15,619 nucleotides of DNA, taken from positions 1-15,619 of the forward strand of contig CAADYN010000017.1 of NCBI GenBank assembly GCA_900753285.1, read 5' to 3'. Positions 1 through 7,901 of the stretch are shown here, piece by piece; position 1 is the stretch's first letter; each line of letters begins with the position of its first letter. The notes below the pieces were generated by a model. The model made no database searches and was not told where the DNA came from. It saw nothing but the letters and a program-made list of their open reading frames with translations. Source of the stretch: Clostridia bacterium (GTDB taxonomy: Bacteria; Bacillota; Clostridia; Oscillospirales; CAG-272). The translations under genes and the position numbers were made by a program.

Positions 1-1
1 A

Positions 2-931
2 GTCGGAATAAACTACGGTCTTGACTCATACGACGCGGTACACAAGAAATTCCCCGACCGTGCCGTTGTCTCCACCGAATGCTGCGCGACCTCGACCACA
101 CGCGGATGGTACTACGACGATTTTCCGGCTATGGGGCTCACGAACTGCTACGACCGCGACTGGAGCGACTGGTTCAGAGGACGCGAGCGCACATGGAAAT
201 TCATCGACGAACGCGAATGGGTAATGGGCTCGTATCAGTGGATCGGCTTTGACCACAGAGGAGAGACTGTATGGCCGCGCCTTTCCTCCTGCTCGGGTGC
301 GATAGATATGTTCCTGCTCAAAAAGGACGCGTTCTGGCACAACAAAGCTCTCTGGACGCGCGAACCGATGATACACCTCCTGCCGCACTGGAATCATCCC
401 GGACACGAGGGAGAAATTATAAAGGTCTGGGCATACACAAACTGCGACAGCGCGGAGCTTTTCGTTGACGGTGTAAGCCGCGGAAAGGTGGAGCTTCAGC
501 CGCACGACCACGCCGCATGGGAAGTCGAATACCACCCCGGCAAAATCGAAGTCGTAGGCTATAAGGACGGACGTGAATGCTGCCGCGACGCACACGAGAC
601 GACAACCGCTCCCGTAAAGCTGATGCTGAGATGTGAAACTCCCGACGTAAAAGCCGGCGACACAGCGGTATTCACCTGTTACACTCTCGACAGCGAAGGA
701 AGAGAAGTTCCGACAGCCGACCCCACTGTACGCTTTGTAGTGAACAAGCTCGGCATTATCTCGGGAACAGGCTCCGCAGTGTACGACCATGAACCGGTTA
801 AGTCAAACATTCGCCGTATGTACGCGGGACAGATATCCGCAGCGGTAAAATGCACCGGAAAAGGCACTCTCGCACTGTACGCCTATGCCGACGGACTTGA
901 AGCCGCGCGTGTTTATGTCGACGTGAAATAA
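2..931 (+). CDS. GH2 beta-galactosidase-like protein with DUF4982, 3' part only
   Basis: The gene runs in from the left edge in an open frame; the first visible codon is at 2 and TAA is at 929-931, leaving about 309 residues. Near the visible N-terminus, VVSTECCATSTTRG (visible residues 22-35) matches the place where GH2 enzymes of this group carry the catalytic nucleophile Glu (here E26) before a Thr/Ser-rich stretch and RG. Then come YQWIGFDHRGE and WPRLSSCSGAIDM (the barrel end), then HLLPHWNHPGHEGEIIKVWAYTN and ELFVDG, typical of the DUF4982 beta-sandwich, followed by another Ig-like segment. The expected role is exo-hydrolysis of terminal beta-galactosides or related beta-glycosides. The N-terminal sugar-binding and Ig domains and the acid/base Glu lie outside the window, so substrate and localisation cannot be judged. 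It ends in its own terminator and converges on the GT8 gene. Confidence 0.88.
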   Translation, partial: VGINYGLDSYDAVHKKFPDRAVVSTECCATSTTRGWYYDDFPAMGLTNCYDRDWSDWFRGRERTWKFIDEREWVMGSYQWIGFDHRGETVWPRLSSCSGAIDMFLLKKDAFWHNKALWTREPMIHLLPHWNHPGHEGEIIKVWAYTNCDSAELFVDGVSRGKVELQPHDHAAWEVEYHPGKIEVVGYKDGRECCRDAHETTTAPVKLMLRCETPDVKAGDTAVFTCYTLDSEGREVPTADPTVRFVVNKLGIISGTGSAVYDHEPVKSNIRRMYAGQISAAVKCTGKGTLALYAYADGLEAARVYVDVK

Positions 932-936
932 ATAAT

Positions 937-981
937 ATGACCTGCCGATATGCAAAAAACATAAAAGCAGGTCATTTTTTT
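937..981 (+). terminator. Intrinsic terminator after the partial GH2 gene
   Basis: A 9-bp stem pairs ATGACCTGC (937-945) with GCAGGTCAT (967-975). The loop can form an inner TATG/CATA hairpin, and a T run follows to 981. It starts 5 bases after the GH2 stop codon. The T run overlaps the stop of the convergent GT8 gene (980-982). The left flank is A/T-rich (AATAAT), so weak action on the minus strand is possible but not clear. Confidence 0.85.
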
Positions 982-1801
982 ATTTAATTTTCCCGTCAAG
1001 AGCGGCTTTTGCTTCGGTGTAGAACACGTCAAGCGCGCCCATGTAGTTTTCTTTCCATGGCTTGTTCCTGCCGCAGAAATGTATTATCGCGCTCTCCCTC
1101 CGCACGTCATCCACTCCCGTCATCTTTCCGTGAAGAACGTACTGCGCATACAGCTTCTCCGTCATATTGTATTTCACAGGGTCGAGCGGCATTATCTTCT
1201 CTCCGTAAAGTCCGCTTATTATGTCCTGATCCGGCAGAAGCAGCTTTCCCTTGTGCTCCTCGATGTAGCTGTAAACCTCGTCCGTGCTCTGCTCACGTCT
1301 CAAGAGTCCGAGATTCATCAACATAACACCGGAGTTTATATAAGGGCTGTCGTCGTCCATATCAAGCCGCAGCTCGTTGAACTTTTTGAGGAACGCACGA
1401 ATATGTGTCGCCGCCGCAAAGTAGTTCTCGCCCATCGGTATATCGTAAAGCTCCCTTACACTGCCGTTCACTACTATGTCGGGGTCAAGGTACAGCACGC
1501 GGTCAACGTCGGCAGGGAGATACTTTGACGCGAAAATACGGTAGTACATCTCCTTCGGGTATCTGTCGGAGGTAGGCGCACCGTCAAACTCGTTTTCCGC
1601 TGTTTTCACGGGAACAAGCTCACCCCTGCCGAAGATTAGCTTTCGCGACAACGCAAGATTTTCCTCTGTAAGACTGCTGTTCATCAGGAACACGCGAAAA
1701 GTCTCGCCCTCGTTTTTGTCGAGAAGTGAGGACAGCATTACGTTGAAATACGGGATATAGTTTTTGTCGAGTGTGGCAAGTATGCATATCGGTTCGTTCA
1801 T
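980..1801 (-). CDS. Glycosyltransferase family 8 protein
   Basis: This 273-residue protein has the layout of a GT8 (LgtC/glycogenin-like) retaining glycosyltransferase. ICILATLDKNY and YFNVMLSSLL (residues 5-27) form the nucleotide-sugar-binding start. LYLDPDIVV (104-112) contains the metal-binding DxD motif D106-P-D108. YINSGVMLMNL (154-164) and LPDQD (189-193) follow, and HFCGRNKPW (241-249) is the family's C-terminal signature. It should transfer a hexose from a UDP-sugar to a cell-envelope or exopolysaccharide acceptor on the cytoplasmic side; donor and acceptor cannot be told. No signal peptide or membrane segment is seen. The ATG is supported by GGAGGTCG (1805-1812) and a promoter just upstream. 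It is a single-gene unit behind the lacZ terminator and probably not functionally tied to it. Confidence 0.9.
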   Translation of the reverse strand: MNEPICILATLDKNYIPYFNVMLSSLLDKNEGETFRVFLMNSSLTEENLALSRKLIFGRGELVPVKTAENEFDGAPTSDRYPKEMYYRIFASKYLPADVDRVLYLDPDIVVNGSVRELYDIPMGENYFAAATHIRAFLKKFNELRLDMDDDSPYINSGVMLMNLGLLRREQSTDEVYSYIEEHKGKLLLPDQDIISGLYGEKIMPLDPVKYNMTEKLYAQYVLHGKMTGVDDVRRESAIIHFCGRNKPWKENYMGALDVFYTEAKAALDGKIK

Positions 1802-1827
1802 ATTCGACCTCCGCGGCTTTTTTTGAG

Positions 1828-1856
1828 ATTATATCACACGATAACGAAAATTTCAA
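1828..1856 (-). promoter_or_regulatory. Sigma-A-type promoter of the GT8 gene
   Basis: On the minus strand, TTGAAA (1851-1856) and TATAAT (1828-1833) are 17 bp apart, and TGA before the -10 makes it an extended -10. Transcription should start near 1821. The -35 lies directly beyond the T run of the lacZ terminator, so the two units are tightly packed. Confidence 0.8.
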
Positions 1857-1858
1857 GC

Positions 1859-1894
1859 AAAAAAGAGCCGCGGCTCAAAAGCGAACTGCGACTC
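1859..1894 (-). terminator. Intrinsic terminator of the lacZ-type gene
   Basis: Read on the minus strand, GAGTCGCAGTTC (1894-1883) pairs with GAGCCGCGGCTC (1876-1865) as a 12-position stem with two G-U pairs and one mismatch, a 6-base loop, and then six T (1864-1859). It begins about 20 bases after the lacZ stop and is a classical strong terminator. Confidence 0.88.
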
Positions 1895-1913
1895 TCATGT
1901 GTATCAGATTAAA

Positions 1914-4900
1914 TTAATATTCTGTTGCTGCTTCTCTGTAGGGATTTACTTCGGCGGCGAATACGGGCTTGATTGTAACGCTGGAGGAGAATTCCGTCTC
2001 GTTGAAGCGGTACTTTTCGGCAAGCTCCGGTCCGCAGGAGTTAGAACCGATACCGTCCATTCTCATGTCGAGCATTACTGTGGTCTCGGGTTCTCTCTTA
2101 AGCTCATAGTGGTGGCGGGTTTCGGTAAGCTGTTCGGGTGAGAAGTGGCTTGCGTTGAACGAGAACGGCTCGCAGGAGGTGAACAGGAAGCCGTGTCCCG
2201 CAACAGTATGTACATCAGCCCATCTGCATCCCCAGTGAGAGGAGTTCTCCTGCGGGAATACGTACGGCTCGTAGTTTTCGGTAACGGTGGACTTATATTC
2301 GCCGAGCTTTGACGCAAGTCTCTTGTCAACGTAGCTTTCGTTCGGTCCGTAGCCGAAGTAACGCATCTGTTCAGCTCCCTCGGGCATTGTAAGTCTCATG
2401 CCGAAGCGAGGATAATGCTTCTTCTGTATGTTCCACTTAACGTCGCAGGCGATCTTAATGCCCATGCCGTACTTAACTGTGTAGGTGACGTCCGCTCTGA
2501 GAACCACTTCGTTCGGAGCTGCGGCAAGGCTTATCTTCGAGAGGATTACAGCTTCGTTTTCGTCAGCCTTTACTACCTCTGTGGAGTAGCACTTTACCTT
2601 AGCGTTGTGTATGCTGGAGTTTCTCCAATCCCACTGAACGTTTCTGTCGTTGTCCGTAGGCGCTCTCCAAATCTGAGGAACTACGGGCTTTGTGATAAGG
2701 TGTTCGCCGTTGTCGCATATATCTGTGATCATGCCGGAGAACTTGCTTATCTTATATACGGTCTCGCCGACTGTTACGGTGTATTCCTCTCTGTTCTCGC
2801 ACAGCTCTACGGGATAGAGTGCGGGAGCGGCTTTGATCTTTTCGGCTCTCTCGTAGATGAACTGAGCAAATCCTACTTCGTATCCGACGTCCGCCCATTC
2901 CGTAGGCTTGTTCTGTCTGAACGAGAGGTCGAGAGTTACTGTGCCATGTGCGGGAAGCTCGTTTTCGGGAACAATTTCAAATACTTCCTCGGCTTCGGGA
3001 GCGATGTCAAGGTTCGGGTGAACTCCGGACTTTACTGCCTTGCCGTCAACCTTAACTGTCCATGCCATTGAGATGTCGCTAAGAGACTTGAAGTATCTGC
3101 GGGACTTTATTGCAACCGTACCGGGCTTTACTTCGCGTACCGCAACGGGCATAATCGCCTGCTTAAGCTCTTCAAGACCTGTATGAACTCTTCTGTCGGG
3201 GTAAACAAGACCGTCTACGCAGAAGTTTCCGTCGTTCGGATGGTCGCCGAAGTCACCGCCGTATGTGAAGGAAGGATCGCCGTACTTGTCGCCTATAGCA
3301 ACGGAGTGGTCGATGAATTCCCATACGCAGCCGCCGAAGAAATTGTCGTTCGCCTCGATAACTTCCCAGTAGTCTCTGAGATCTCCGGGGCCGTTACCCA
3401 TAGCGTGGCTGTATTCACAGAGGAAGAGGGGCTCGTCTCTTTCGGGATTCTTGCAGTAGTTGTCGCACCATGTGGGGTTCGGGTACATTCTGCTCTCGAT
3501 ATCAGTTACATCGCGGAGATACTTACCGTCGTTGTAGTCGTAGTTTGCGCCTTCGTAGTGTACGATTCTGGAGGTATCGCGGGATTTAATCCATGTGTGC
3601 ATAGCGACGTGGTTCTGACCCCAGCCGGATTCGTTACCGAGTGACCAGAAGATTACGCAGGGATGGTTCTTGTCTCTTTCAACCATTCTCTGAACTCTGT
3701 CAACGTACTCGCCTTCCCATTCTGGTGAGCGGGAAAGAGCGTACCAGGGTCTTGCGCCGTGTGTTTCAAGGTCGGTTTCATCGCAAACGTAGATACCGTA
3801 CTTGTCGCAGAGAGCGGTGAAGCGCGGGTCGTTCGGGTAGTGTGAAGTACGAACCATGTTGACGTTGTGCGCCTTCATGATCATGATATCGCGTACCATA
3901 TGCTCAACGGGAGTAGCGTGTCCGAGAAGATGGTGGCTGTCGTGACGGTTAACGCCCTTTGCCTTGACCTTCTTGCCGTTTATGACAACGCAGCCGTCCT
4001 TTATCTCAACTCTTCTTGCGCCGATGGGGAGAGTGATGTACTCATTTCCGCAGTGGAGAGTAAGATTATAGAGGTTAGGTTCTTCGTCAGACCAGAGCTT
4101 TGCGTTCTTTATTGTGGGAACGACGATTTTTCCGCTCTCGTCAACGTCGCACTTGCCGGAGAATATTGTCTCCCCGCACGGGCAGTCGAGAGTCCATTCA
4201 ACGGTTGCCTTGCCTGTCACGTCAACGTCTGCGGTAAAGTCGGCGTCGGTGAAGCTGTCGTCAAGGTCGCAGTGAACGAAGATATCGCGGATGTGTGTTT
4301 CGTCTCTGAAAAGAAGGTATACTTCGCGGAAAATACCGGACATACGCCACATATCCTGGTCTTCGAGATATGTACCGTCGGACCATTTCAGAACGAGAAC
4401 CTTGATTTCATTCTCACCCGCATGAACGAGGGAGGTTATGTCAATTTCGCTTGTCATGTGGCTGACCTGGCTGTACGCGGCGAACTCATCATTTACCCAT
4501 ACGTAGAAAGCGGAGTCAACGCCCTCGAAATTGAGGTAAATCTTCTTGCCTGCCATAGCTGCCGGAACGGTGAACTTACGGGAGTAAAGTCCGCAGGGGT
4601 TTTCGTCGGGAACAAACGGCGGGTCGTAAGGGATGGGATAGTTTACGTTTGTATAGTTCGGAACGTCATAGCCGCGTCCGAGAGCCATCTGCCAGCTCAT
4701 GGGAACGGTGAGCTTGTCGCTGCCTTCGGTGGAAAGGTCGCAGACGTCGTTCACTGACTTAAAGAACTTGAAGTTCCATTCGCCGCAGAGGGACTTGAAG
4801 AATGTGCTTTCTCCTCTTTCAGCGTTCTTGGAAGCGCATCCGCACGGGAAAGGTACGAAATATGCGCGAGGCTTTTCACAACCGACATGAAGAGTCTCGG

Positions 4901-4934
4901 TGGACTGATGATAATTCGGAATGTTTAAAGGCAT
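1914..4934 (-). CDS. lacZ: Beta-galactosidase, LacZ type (GH2)
   Basis: This 1006-residue protein has about the length of E. coli LacZ (1023) and the full GH2 order: jelly-roll sugar-binding domain (about 45-210, with NVNYPIPYDPP and WSDGTYLEDQDMWRMSGIFREVYL), an Ig-like domain (to about 310), the TIM barrel (320-600), a second Ig-like domain and the large C-terminal beta domain. In the barrel, GVNRHD (327-332) is present, the acid/base is E435 in SLGNESGWG, and the nucleophile is E507 in FLCEYSHAMGNGPG. It hydrolyses lactose and other terminal beta-galactosides. There is no signal peptide, so it should be cytoplasmic. The ATG sits 6 bases after AAGGAGA (4941-4947, minus strand). It is a single-gene unit with its own promoter and terminator, divergent from the MBL/acyltransferase operon. 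The function is well supported; the exact substrate is not. Confidence 0.95.
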   Translation of the reverse strand: MPLNIPNYHQSTETLHVGCEKPRAYFVPFPCGCASKNAERGESTFFKSLCGEWNFKFFKSVNDVCDLSTEGSDKLTVPMSWQMALGRGYDVPNYTNVNYPIPYDPPFVPDENPCGLYSRKFTVPAAMAGKKIYLNFEGVDSAFYVWVNDEFAAYSQVSHMTSEIDITSLVHAGENEIKVLVLKWSDGTYLEDQDMWRMSGIFREVYLLFRDETHIRDIFVHCDLDDSFTDADFTADVDVTGKATVEWTLDCPCGETIFSGKCDVDESGKIVVPTIKNAKLWSDEEPNLYNLTLHCGNEYITLPIGARRVEIKDGCVVINGKKVKAKGVNRHDSHHLLGHATPVEHMVRDIMIMKAHNVNMVRTSHYPNDPRFTALCDKYGIYVCDETDLETHGARPWYALSRSPEWEGEYVDRVQRMVERDKNHPCVIFWSLGNESGWGQNHVAMHTWIKSRDTSRIVHYEGANYDYNDGKYLRDVTDIESRMYPNPTWCDNYCKNPERDEPLFLCEYSHAMGNGPGDLRDYWEVIEANDNFFGGCVWEFIDHSVAIGDKYGDPSFTYGGDFGDHPNDGNFCVDGLVYPDRRVHTGLEELKQAIMPVAVREVKPGTVAIKSRRYFKSLSDISMAWTVKVDGKAVKSGVHPNLDIAPEAEEVFEIVPENELPAHGTVTLDLSFRQNKPTEWADVGYEVGFAQFIYERAEKIKAAPALYPVELCENREEYTVTVGETVYKISKFSGMITDICDNGEHLITKPVVPQIWRAPTDNDRNVQWDWRNSSIHNAKVKCYSTEVVKADENEAVILSKISLAAAPNEVVLRADVTYTVKYGMGIKIACDVKWNIQKKHYPRFGMRLTMPEGAEQMRYFGYGPNESYVDKRLASKLGEYKSTVTENYEPYVFPQENSSHWGCRWADVHTVAGHGFLFTSCEPFSFNASHFSPEQLTETRHHYELKREPETTVMLDMRMDGIGSNSCGPELAEKYRFNETEFSSSVTIKPVFAAEVNPYREAATEY

Positions 4935-4966
4935 ATTAAATCTCCTTATGCTTTTGTGGTAATGAG

Positions 4967-4995
4967 ATTATACCACACCTTTTGTGAAATTGCTA
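4967..4995 (-). promoter_or_regulatory. Extended -10 promoter of the lacZ-type gene
   Basis: On the minus strand TGG-TATAAT occupies 4975-4967. The hexamer 17 bp upstream (TAGCAA, 4990-4995) is a poor -35, so the extended -10 probably carries the promoter. The sequence around the -10 is nearly identical to that of the GT8 promoter (15 of 16 bases, see findings). Confidence 0.65.
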
Positions 4996-5056
4996 TATGG
5001 TTAAAATTTTTTCTCAATATTTTTGACAATTATTTACCTCACTTTGACGCATATTA

Positions 5057-5085
5057 TTGTGTCCGGCGGCGCGTTATGGTATAAT
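5057..5085 (+). promoter_or_regulatory. Extended -10 promoter of the MBL/acyltransferase operon
   Basis: TATAAT (5080-5085) is preceded by TGG, giving an extended -10. TTGTGT (5057-5062), 17 bp upstream, is a half-matched -35. The resulting 5' leader is about 35 bases and ends in AAAGGAA before the ATG at 5126. A closer -35 consensus, TTGACA at 5023-5028, is too far away to pair with this -10. Confidence 0.6.
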
Positions 5086-5125
5086 TGAAGCAGTAATACC
5101 TTTACTTTTATCGAAAGGAAATACC

Positions 5126-5857
5126 ATGAGAATCACATTTTTAGGAACAAGCCACGGCGTACCCGAACCCAACCGACGCTGTTCATGCGCTATGATAACC
5201 GTAGGAGAAGGAAGGGACGCGAGACGGTACTTTGTCGACATGGGAACTCAAGCCATTGAGGACATGATTACGCGGGGAATACCTGTTGAGTCAGCGAAAG
5301 CCGTATTTCTCACCCACCCGCACGGAGACCACACACACGGCGTTATCTCTTTAATAGACCTGTGCTGTTGGTACTTCAAGAGTGCAAATCCAACGGTATA
5401 CTTCCCGGAAAAGGAGCAAATCGACGCGCTGAAAAGCTGGCTTCATGTTTGCGGAACCGAAATTCGCGACGGTGTGGAGCTTTCTCTATGTCATGAGGGA
5501 AAGATGTACGACGACGGAGTGCTAAGCGTGACCGCCTACAGAACGAAGCACTGCCGCACGTCATACTCATACCTCATCGAAGCGGAGGGCAAGAGATTGC
5601 TTTTCACGGGCGACTTATCCCCGAATCCCGCCGACGACTTCCCCTTTGACGCCGCGCACGACTGTGAGATCATCGTATGTGAATGCGCCCATTTCAATGC
5701 GTCCGTGCTTGAAGGAGTATTCGCGCGCTGTGACACAAAGGCTGTTGTGATGAATCACTACTCGCCCATAAGAATGCAGGGACTTTTCGAGCTTGAGAAG
5801 AAGCTCTTCCCCCTGCCCTTCACACTCGCGACGGACAACTATGAAATAGAGATATAA
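5126..5857 (+). CDS. MBL-fold metallo-hydrolase, RNase Z/phosphodiesterase-like
   Basis: A 243-residue single-domain metallo-beta-lactamase-fold protein. It opens with the beta strand MRITFLGTSHGVP. The metal motif is THPHGDHTHG at 63-72 (H64, H66, D68, H69). Further metal-ligand candidates are H142 (TKHCRTSYSYL), D163 (FTGDLS), H189 and H211 (MNHYSP). This pattern fits the RNase Z/PhnP-like branch, which acts on phosphodiester or cyclic-phosphate bonds; the substrate cannot be assigned. No signal peptide is seen, so it is cytoplasmic. The ATG at 5126 is chosen because AAAGGAA (5114-5120) precedes it; the frame is open back to an ATG at 5057, but that start lies inside the promoter. The stop is 4 bases before the acyltransferase start, so the two are very probably co-transcribed. 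Confidence 0.88.
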   Translation: MRITFLGTSHGVPEPNRRCSCAMITVGEGRDARRYFVDMGTQAIEDMITRGIPVESAKAVFLTHPHGDHTHGVISLIDLCCWYFKSANPTVYFPEKEQIDALKSWLHVCGTEIRDGVELSLCHEGKMYDDGVLSVTAYRTKHCRTSYSYLIEAEGKRLLFTGDLSPNPADDFPFDAAHDCEIIVCECAHFNASVLEGVFARCDTKAVVMNHYSPIRMQGLFELEKKLFPLPFTLATDNYEIEI

Positions 5858-5861
5858 TATA

Positions 5862-7130
5862 ATGAAGATTAAAACTAAAAAAGTCAGCTACGACTATGCG
5901 ATAAGTCATATGCGACCCTTGCACATCATACCGAAGCGACCGAATCTGCTGTTCCGCACACTTGTGCATACGCTCGCAAAGTCTGACTTAAAGGACGCAG
6001 ACTTTTCCTACACCTTTGACGAGCGGGAGAAAGCCGGAGACGGTCCGTTCCTCATCCTCATGAACCATTCGAGCTTCATCGACCTTGAAATTGTATCGGA
6101 GATATTCTATCCGAAGCCCTACGGTATCGTCTGCACAACCGACGGATTTGTCGGCAAAAGATGGCTCATGCGTCAGATAGGCTGCATTCCGACAAACAAA
6201 TTCGTCAGCGACCTCACGCTTATCAGGGACATGAAGTTCATGATAAAAAATCTCGGCACGAGCGTATTGATGTACCCCGAAGCAAGCTATTCCTTTGACG
6301 GATGCGCAACACCTCTGCCGCGTCAGATAGGCTCGCTGTTCAAAATGCTCGGCGTGACGGTGCTGATGGTGACGACTCACGGAGCTTTCACGCGCGATCC
6401 CTTGTATAACGGTCTGAAAAAGCGCAAGGTCAGGGTAACGGCGGACGTGAAGATTCTCTTTGACAGGGACGAGGTGCAGTCAATGACTCCCGCGGAGATG
6501 GATGTGCGGCTTGACGAGGCGTTTTCGTTCGACAATTTCGCATGGCAGAGGGACAACGGAATTGCGGTGACTGAGCCTTTTCGCGCGGACGGACTGGAGA
6601 GAATACTGTACAAATGCCCGTCATGCTCATGTGAGGGAGAAACTGTCGGAAAAGGCACAACGCTCACCTGCACCCACTGCGGAAAGACATGGGAAATGGA
6701 CGAGTACGGTCAGCTTCACGCAAACGACGGAAAGACGGAATTTTCGCACATACCGGACTGGTACGCATGGGAGAGAAGCGCGGTTCGTGAGGAGATAGAA
6801 AAGGGCGAATACTGCCTTGACATTGCGGTGGATATAGGAATGCTCGTGAACTACAGCTCGATTTACATGGTAGGAGAAGGAAAACTGAAACACGACTCAA
6901 ACGGATTTGTACTCGACGGATGCGACGGCAAGCTGCACTACGAGCAAAGTCCGATAGCGTCGTACAGTCTCTACTCCGACTACTTCTGGTACGAAATCGG
7001 CGACATGATATGCATAGGAAACCGCGAGTGCCTGTTCTACTGCTTCCCGAGAGAAAAATGTCCTGTGGCGAAAGCACGTCTCGCGGCGGAGGAAATGTAC
7101 AAAAAGGCACGAAAAAGAGTTATGAGGTGA
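5862..7130 (+). CDS. PlsC-like 1-acylglycerol-3-phosphate acyltransferase with zinc ribbon and C-terminal extension
   Basis: The N-terminal two-thirds is an LPLAT acyltransferase domain: NHSSFID at 68-74 is the NHx4D catalytic motif (H69, D74), and VLMYPEASYSFDG (135-147) replaces the usual FPEGTRS block. It should move an acyl chain onto a lysophospholipid or similar acceptor at the inner face of the membrane. After it, YKCPSCSC...LTCTHCG (C252, C255 and C270, C273, extra C257) forms a zinc ribbon. About 140 further residues (280-422) contain many Tyr and Trp (for example SYSLYSDYFWYEIG) and end in a basic tail; I do not recognise this domain. At 422 residues it is far longer than a plain PlsC (about 200-250). 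The start follows the MBL stop by 4 bases with little Shine-Dalgarno match, which suggests translational coupling. No clear terminator follows. Confidence 0.85.
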   Translation: MKIKTKKVSYDYAISHMRPLHIIPKRPNLLFRTLVHTLAKSDLKDADFSYTFDEREKAGDGPFLILMNHSSFIDLEIVSEIFYPKPYGIVCTTDGFVGKRWLMRQIGCIPTNKFVSDLTLIRDMKFMIKNLGTSVLMYPEASYSFDGCATPLPRQIGSLFKMLGVTVLMVTTHGAFTRDPLYNGLKKRKVRVTADVKILFDRDEVQSMTPAEMDVRLDEAFSFDNFAWQRDNGIAVTEPFRADGLERILYKCPSCSCEGETVGKGTTLTCTHCGKTWEMDEYGQLHANDGKTEFSHIPDWYAWERSAVREEIEKGEYCLDIAVDIGMLVNYSSIYMVGEGKLKHDSNGFVLDGCDGKLHYEQSPIASYSLYSDYFWYEIGDMICIGNRECLFYCFPREKCPVAKARLAAEEMYKKARKRVMR

Positions 7131-7164
7131 CAGAATTTGATTAAAATCGGTCGTTTTTTGCTTA

Positions 7165-7193
7165 TTGACAAACGTGATAAAAGCTGATATAAT
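7165..7193 (+). promoter_or_regulatory. Consensus sigma-A-type promoter of the transaldolase gene
   Basis: TTGACA (7165-7170) and TATAAT (7188-7193) are both perfect and exactly 17 bp apart, with TGA before the -10. Start of transcription is expected near 7200, giving a leader of about 50 bases with GGAGG at 7240-7244. This predicts strong, probably constitutive expression. Confidence 0.88.
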
Positions 7194-7250
7194 CATGGTG
7201 AAAGCAAAAGGTAATTTTAACCAATTTTAATCAAATAACGGAGGTTTGAC

Positions 7251-7901
7251 ATGAAACTGTTTATCGACACCGCAAACGTAGAAGAAATCAGAAAAGCGAA
7301 CGACCTCGGAGTAATCTGCGGAGTTACCACAAATCCCTCCCTCATCGCACGCGAAGGCAGAGTATTCAAGGATGTTGTCACCGAGATAACCACAATAGTT
7401 GACGGACCCATTTCCGCAGAGGTAGTAAGCCTTGAACACGAGAAGATGGTTGAAGAAGCGCTCGAGCTTGCCGCCATCCACAAGAACATTGTCATAAAGA
7501 TACCCATGATAGAGGAAGGACTGAAAGCGGTAAAAATCCTCTCCGCAAAGGGAATTAAGACAAACGTTACACTCATATTCAGCGCGTCACAGGCACTTCT
7601 CGCCGCAAAAGCAGGTGCGACTTATGTAAGCCCGTTCGTAGGCAGACTCAACGATATCTCCTCACGCGGAAACGAGCTTGTCGAAACGATACACAATATG
7701 TTTGAAAAGCACGGTATCACAACCGAGATAATCGCGGCAAGCATCAGAAGCCCCGAGGATGTAGTTGACGCGGCTCTCGCAGGTGCGGACATTGCGACAA
7801 TCCCGTACAAGATTATAGTTCAGATGACAAAGCACCCCCTCACCGACGCCGGCATTGAAAGATTCCTCAAGGACTGGGAAAGCGTACCTAAAAATAACTG
7901 A
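7251..7901 (+). CDS. tal: Transaldolase, TalC / fructose-6-phosphate aldolase type
   Basis: A 216-residue protein, the usual length of the small decameric TalC/FSA family (about 212-220). MKLFIDTANVEEIR opens the TIM barrel, GVTTNPSLIA (24-33) is the family signature, and K83 in VIKIPM is the Schiff-base lysine. TNVTLIFS, YVSPFVGRLND and IIAASIR follow in the expected order. It interconverts sedoheptulose-7-phosphate and glyceraldehyde-3-phosphate with erythrose-4-phosphate and fructose-6-phosphate in the non-oxidative pentose phosphate pathway; some family members instead act as fructose-6-phosphate aldolases. It is cytoplasmic. The ATG lies 6 bases after GGAGG (7240-7244), behind a consensus promoter. 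It is a single-gene unit that converges on the GH2 gene, and it links sugar release by the neighbouring glycosidases to central metabolism only by inference. Confidence 0.94.
   Translation: MKLFIDTANVEEIRKANDLGVICGVTTNPSLIAREGRVFKDVVTEITTIVDGPISAEVVSLEHEKMVEEALELAAIHKNIVIKIPMIEEGLKAVKILSAKGIKTNVTLIFSASQALLAAKAGATYVSPFVGRLNDISSRGNELVETIHNMFEKHGITTEIIAASIRSPEDVVDAALAGADIATIPYKIIVQMTKHPLTDAGIERFLKDWESVPKNN

Noticed and set aside
26..790. 254-residue minus-strand frame opposite the partial GH2 gene
   Set aside because: It is antisense to conserved GH2/DUF4982 sequence; no domain or ribosome binding site is seen.
2415..4757. Three long plus-strand frames (2415-3071, 3183-3644, 3867-4757) opposite lacZ
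   Set aside because: They lie wholly inside the LacZ coding region, have low-complexity Val/Cys-rich translations and no start signals.
5057..5125. Upstream ATG adding 23 residues to the MBL protein
   Set aside because: The extension covers the promoter -35 and -10, adds sequence absent from MBL proteins, and lacks an RBS; the ATG at 5126 has AAAGGAA at proper distance.
7131..7164. Possible terminator after the acyltransferase gene (GATTAAAATC and a following T run)
   Set aside because: The stem would be only about 4 A/T-rich pairs and is not adjacent to the T run, so read-through into the transaldolase gene cannot be excluded.
7160..7185. CcpA (cre)-like site near GACAAACGTGATAA
   Set aside because: The match to the TGWAANCGNTNWCA pattern is poor once the central CG is aligned; no convincing cre site was found in any intergenic region.
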